Positions 14,678 to 15,252 of a stretch of 15,252 nucleotides of DNA are shown here, one piece after another. The translations under genes were made by a program, and so were the position numbers. Positions within the stretch are counted from its first letter, which is position 1, and each line of letters opens with the position of its first letter. The notes under the pieces are model-generated. The model saw only the letters and a program-made list of their open reading frames with translations, was not told where the DNA came from and did not search any database. The DNA comes from Chitinophagaceae bacterium UBA4407 (GTDB taxonomy: Bacteria; Bacteroidota; Bacteroidia; Chitinophagales; Chitinophagaceae), in NCBI GenBank assembly GCA_002390845.1, contig DGQT01000076.1, positions 1 to 15,252 on the forward strand, given 5' to 3'.

Positions 14678-15235
14678 ATGTATCAGTACCTGCATAAATA
14701 TTTTTCGCTTAATAGAACTTTAACGCTTCCCGGCATAGGTTCTTTTTATGCCGAAACACAATCAGCAAACCTTGACTTTATCAATAAAACACTGTTGGCG
14801 CCGGTAATAGTAATTCATTATAAAAGTGAAGATGCTATTGCAGAAGAAAAGTTTTACAACTTTCTTTCAAAAGAGTCTGGCCTAAATAAAATTGAATCAA
14901 CAGATCATTTTAATTTTTTTACAACCAATCTTAAGCAACAACTTGAAACCGGTACTGAACTTAAGTTTCAGGGTATTGGTACGTTATTAAAAAATGAGGA
15001 CGGTTTTTTATTTAAGCAGGATGAAGCCCTGCGAAATTTATTTCCTGTAATTGCCGCTGAAAGGGTTATTAGGCTACACGCAGAACACAATATAAGGGTA
15101 GGGGAGGATGATAAAACCTCAACCGAAATGCACGCACATCTTGCAAAGCGGGAAGTTAAAAAAGACCAATGGTGGATCATCGCAATTATACTTGCCGCGG
15201 TGGGCATTGCTGCGATAGCATTTTATTATAGGTAA
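14678..15235 (+). CDS. CCDC81-type HU-domain protein with C-terminal membrane anchor
   Basis: A 185-residue protein that looks like the N-terminal part of the Bacteroidota cell-division SPOR proteins, which carry two CCDC81-like prokaryotic HU domains. The first domain contains LPGIGSFYAE (17-26), and the second a FNFFTTNLKQQLETGTELKF stretch followed by QGIGTLLKNEDG (about 78-109), as is typical of IHF/HU-like folds. A basic and polar segment (134-164) precedes one transmembrane helix (165-183), and the protein ends directly with YYR. In relatives, as I recall them, a helix of this kind leads to a periplasmic SPOR domain; none follows within the frame, and only 17 bases of the window remain. 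ATG 14678 begins close to the first domain and follows a TAnnTTTG box. The HU assignment is from memory and moderately sure; the role is unknown. Confidence 0.7.
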   Translation: MYQYLHKYFSLNRTLTLPGIGSFYAETQSANLDFINKTLLAPVIVIHYKSEDAIAEEKFYNFLSKESGLNKIESTDHFNFFTTNLKQQLETGTELKFQGIGTLLKNEDGFLFKQDEALRNLFPVIAAERVIRLHAEHNIRVGEDDKTSTEMHAHLAKREVKKDQWWIIAIILAAVGIAAIAFYYR

Positions 15236-15252
15236 TGTACTGAAAAATAGTT

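Overview
The window looks like a chromosomal segment from a Bacteroidota bacterium, most likely of the Chitinophagaceae type; that placement is an inference. The supporting traits are long TPR and TonB-receptor-like outer-membrane genes, a CCDC81-type HU-domain protein, an RR-containing secretion signal on a sugar epimerase-like protein, AT-rich start contexts with little Shine-Dalgarno signal, and one good TAnnTTTG promoter match. No rRNA, tRNA, CRISPR array or transposase gene is visible.

Layout. 1-654 has no convincing gene but holds a reversed copy of a dispersed repeat and a separate 106-bp palindromic element. 655-1281 (+) is an endonuclease III (nth). 1587-2504 (-) is an exported xylose-isomerase-like TIM-barrel protein, divergent from 2874-3896 (+), a YiaK/DlgD-type 3-dehydro-L-gulonate 2-dehydrogenase. 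4159-5832 (+) is a lipoprotein of the N-acyl-D-amino-acid deacylase amidohydrolase family that lacks two of the usual metal ligands. 5833-6930 is a compact AT-rich cassette. It carries two overlapping small genes, a two-helix membrane protein and a SinR-family/Cas2-fold-like protein, and is bounded by inverted half-copies of the dispersed repeat. 6950-9125 (-) reads, in transcription order, RhaM-like mutarotase, SDR dehydrogenase and FAH-family hydrolase: three steps of the non-phosphorylating diketo pathway for L-fucose or L-rhamnose. 9577-15235 (+) reads large TPR protein, plugless TonB-receptor-like beta-barrel, and HU(CCDC81)-domain membrane protein, a likely cell-envelope module.

The most striking feature lies in the intergenic DNA. 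About ten copies, whole or half, of one mosaic palindromic repeat family occupy almost every intergenic gap. Their ends resemble CATTTTTTGAGCCGGGC, an inner border reads GTTGCGTCGCACACTT, and interchangeable hairpin modules fill the middle. Seven copies sit immediately downstream of a stop codon, which suggests mRNA 3'-end or terminator roles, while the mosaic cores suggest repeated recombination or a non-autonomous mobile family. The 5833-6930 cassette appears to sit inside one copy of this element and is the best candidate here for an undescribed mobile or accessory unit.

Metabolically, the central genes fit a scavenger of plant or algal sugars, sugar acids and acylated amino acids. The right-hand genes are envelope-related. 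Functions come from reading motifs and family resemblance only; no database search was run.
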